Origin: JABWAJ01 sp046153985
GTDB taxonomy: Bacteria; Bacteroidota; Bacteroidia; Chitinophagales; Saprospiraceae
Direction: 5' to 3'
Length of the DNA stretch: 14,019 nucleotides
Assembly (NCBI GenBank): GCA_046153985.1
Contig: JBJXFD010000146.1
Coordinates: forward strand, 1-14,019
Numbering within the stretch: position 1 is the first letter of the stretch; each line of letters begins with the position of its first letter. The notes below the pieces were generated by a model. It was not told the origin of the DNA. It did no database searches and saw nothing but the letters and a program-made list of their open reading frames with translations. The translations under genes and the position numbers were made by a program. Shown here piece after piece: positions 13,799 to 14,019 of this stretch.

Positions 13799-14019
13799 GG
13801 CGCGACCTCCTTATTTATTTTTTCGGCAGCGTACTGCACGGATTTTACAATGTTATGATAACCGGTACACCGGCAGATATTGCCTTCTAATGCGTGGCGG
13901 ATTTCTCCCTCACTGGGGTTGGAATTCCGGGACAGCAGGTCTGCGGCGGTCATAATCATACCGGGGGTACAAAAGCCGCACTGCAATCCGTGCATCTGAT
14001 GGAATCCTTCCTGCAGGGG
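13795..14019 (-). CDS. coxS: [2Fe-2S] small subunit of the same enzyme, C-terminal part only
   Basis: Only the last 74 residues are in the window; the frame is open to its right edge (PLQEGFHQMHGLQCGFCTPGM at the edge), so an internal ATG at 13995 is not the start. The C-terminal cluster-binding domain is complete: CGFC (14-17 of the fragment) and CRC (49-51), with 32 residues between the second and third Cys, as in CO dehydrogenase small subunits. The plant-ferredoxin-like N-terminal domain with the second cluster lies outside. It moves electrons from the molybdenum centre to FAD. The stop overlaps the coxL start by 4 nt. Confidence 0.94.
   Translation of the reverse strand, partial: PLQEGFHQMHGLQCGFCTPGMIMTAADLLSRNSNPSEGEIRHALEGNICRCTGYHNIVKSVQYAAEKINKEVAP
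13805..13812 (-). promoter_or_regulatory. Perfect Shine-Dalgarno sequence for coxL
   Basis: On the minus strand AAGGAGGT lies 6 nt before the coxL ATG, inside the last codons of coxS (encoding KEV). It is complementary over 8 nt to the anti-Shine-Dalgarno end of 16S rRNA. The other genes of the window show none or at most a weak AAGG (before coxD), as usual for Bacteroidota. Confidence 0.65.

Noticed and set aside
13795..13995. Complete 66-residue gene starting at ATG 13995
   Set aside because: The frame stays open to the window edge with conserved small-subunit residues, so this is the end of a truncated coxS and not a short gene.

Overview
The window looks like chromosomal DNA from a member of the Bacteroidota, possibly a Saprospiria-type (Lewinella/Haliscomenobacter-like) organism. 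The evidence is Bacteroidota-type promoter elements (TAnnTTTG, twice with a TTG/TTTG box exactly 19 nt upstream), genes mostly without Shine-Dalgarno sequences, a secreted M1 peptidase with a barrel-like tail, and an OmpA protein with thrombospondin type-3 repeats. The lineage below phylum is an inference. No mobile element, tRNA, rRNA or CRISPR array was recognised.

Left part (1-8492), envelope genes with generous intergenic DNA. A secreted M1 metallopeptidase with a C-terminal outer-membrane-barrel-like region (136-3189, minus) diverges from a predicted lipoprotein carrying an INWDGVP-type domain (3401-4168, plus, followed by a hairpin terminator). A small secreted protein of unknown function follows (4355-4894, plus). 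The convergent gap after it holds a strong candidate for a free-standing small RNA of about 100 nt, with its own consensus promoter (5022-5051) and an intrinsic terminator (5124-5160). Next come a soluble lytic transglycosylase (5286-6170, minus) and an OmpA/TSP3 protein with an N-terminal barrel (6694-8214, plus, GTG start). The gaps at 6171-6693 and 8215-8492 carry diverged short repeats of a TGAGCG-type intergenic family and a tandem GGAGT-type repeat.

Right part (8493-14019), one compact minus-strand operon read right to left: coxS (partial, runs off the window), coxL, coxM, coxD (MoxR-type AAA+ ATPase) and coxE (VWA protein). It encodes a three-subunit molybdenum hydroxylase (iron-sulfur, molybdopterin and FAD subunits) plus two maturation factors. 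The large subunit has the AYRGAGR active-site loop and the gene order is S-L-M, both typical of form II ('putative CO dehydrogenase', BMS-type). It lacks the copper-binding cysteine of true form I CO dehydrogenase, so CO oxidation is not assured. Coupling is tight: ATGA overlap for S/L, GTGA overlap for D/E and a gap of about 9 nt for M/D. coxL is preceded by a perfect AAGGAGGT Shine-Dalgarno sequence, unusual for this phylum.

Most worth a second look: the orphan small RNA; the CoxD/CoxE maturation pair beside a large subunit lacking the copper ligand; the peptidase-barrel fusion; and the intergenic repeat families.
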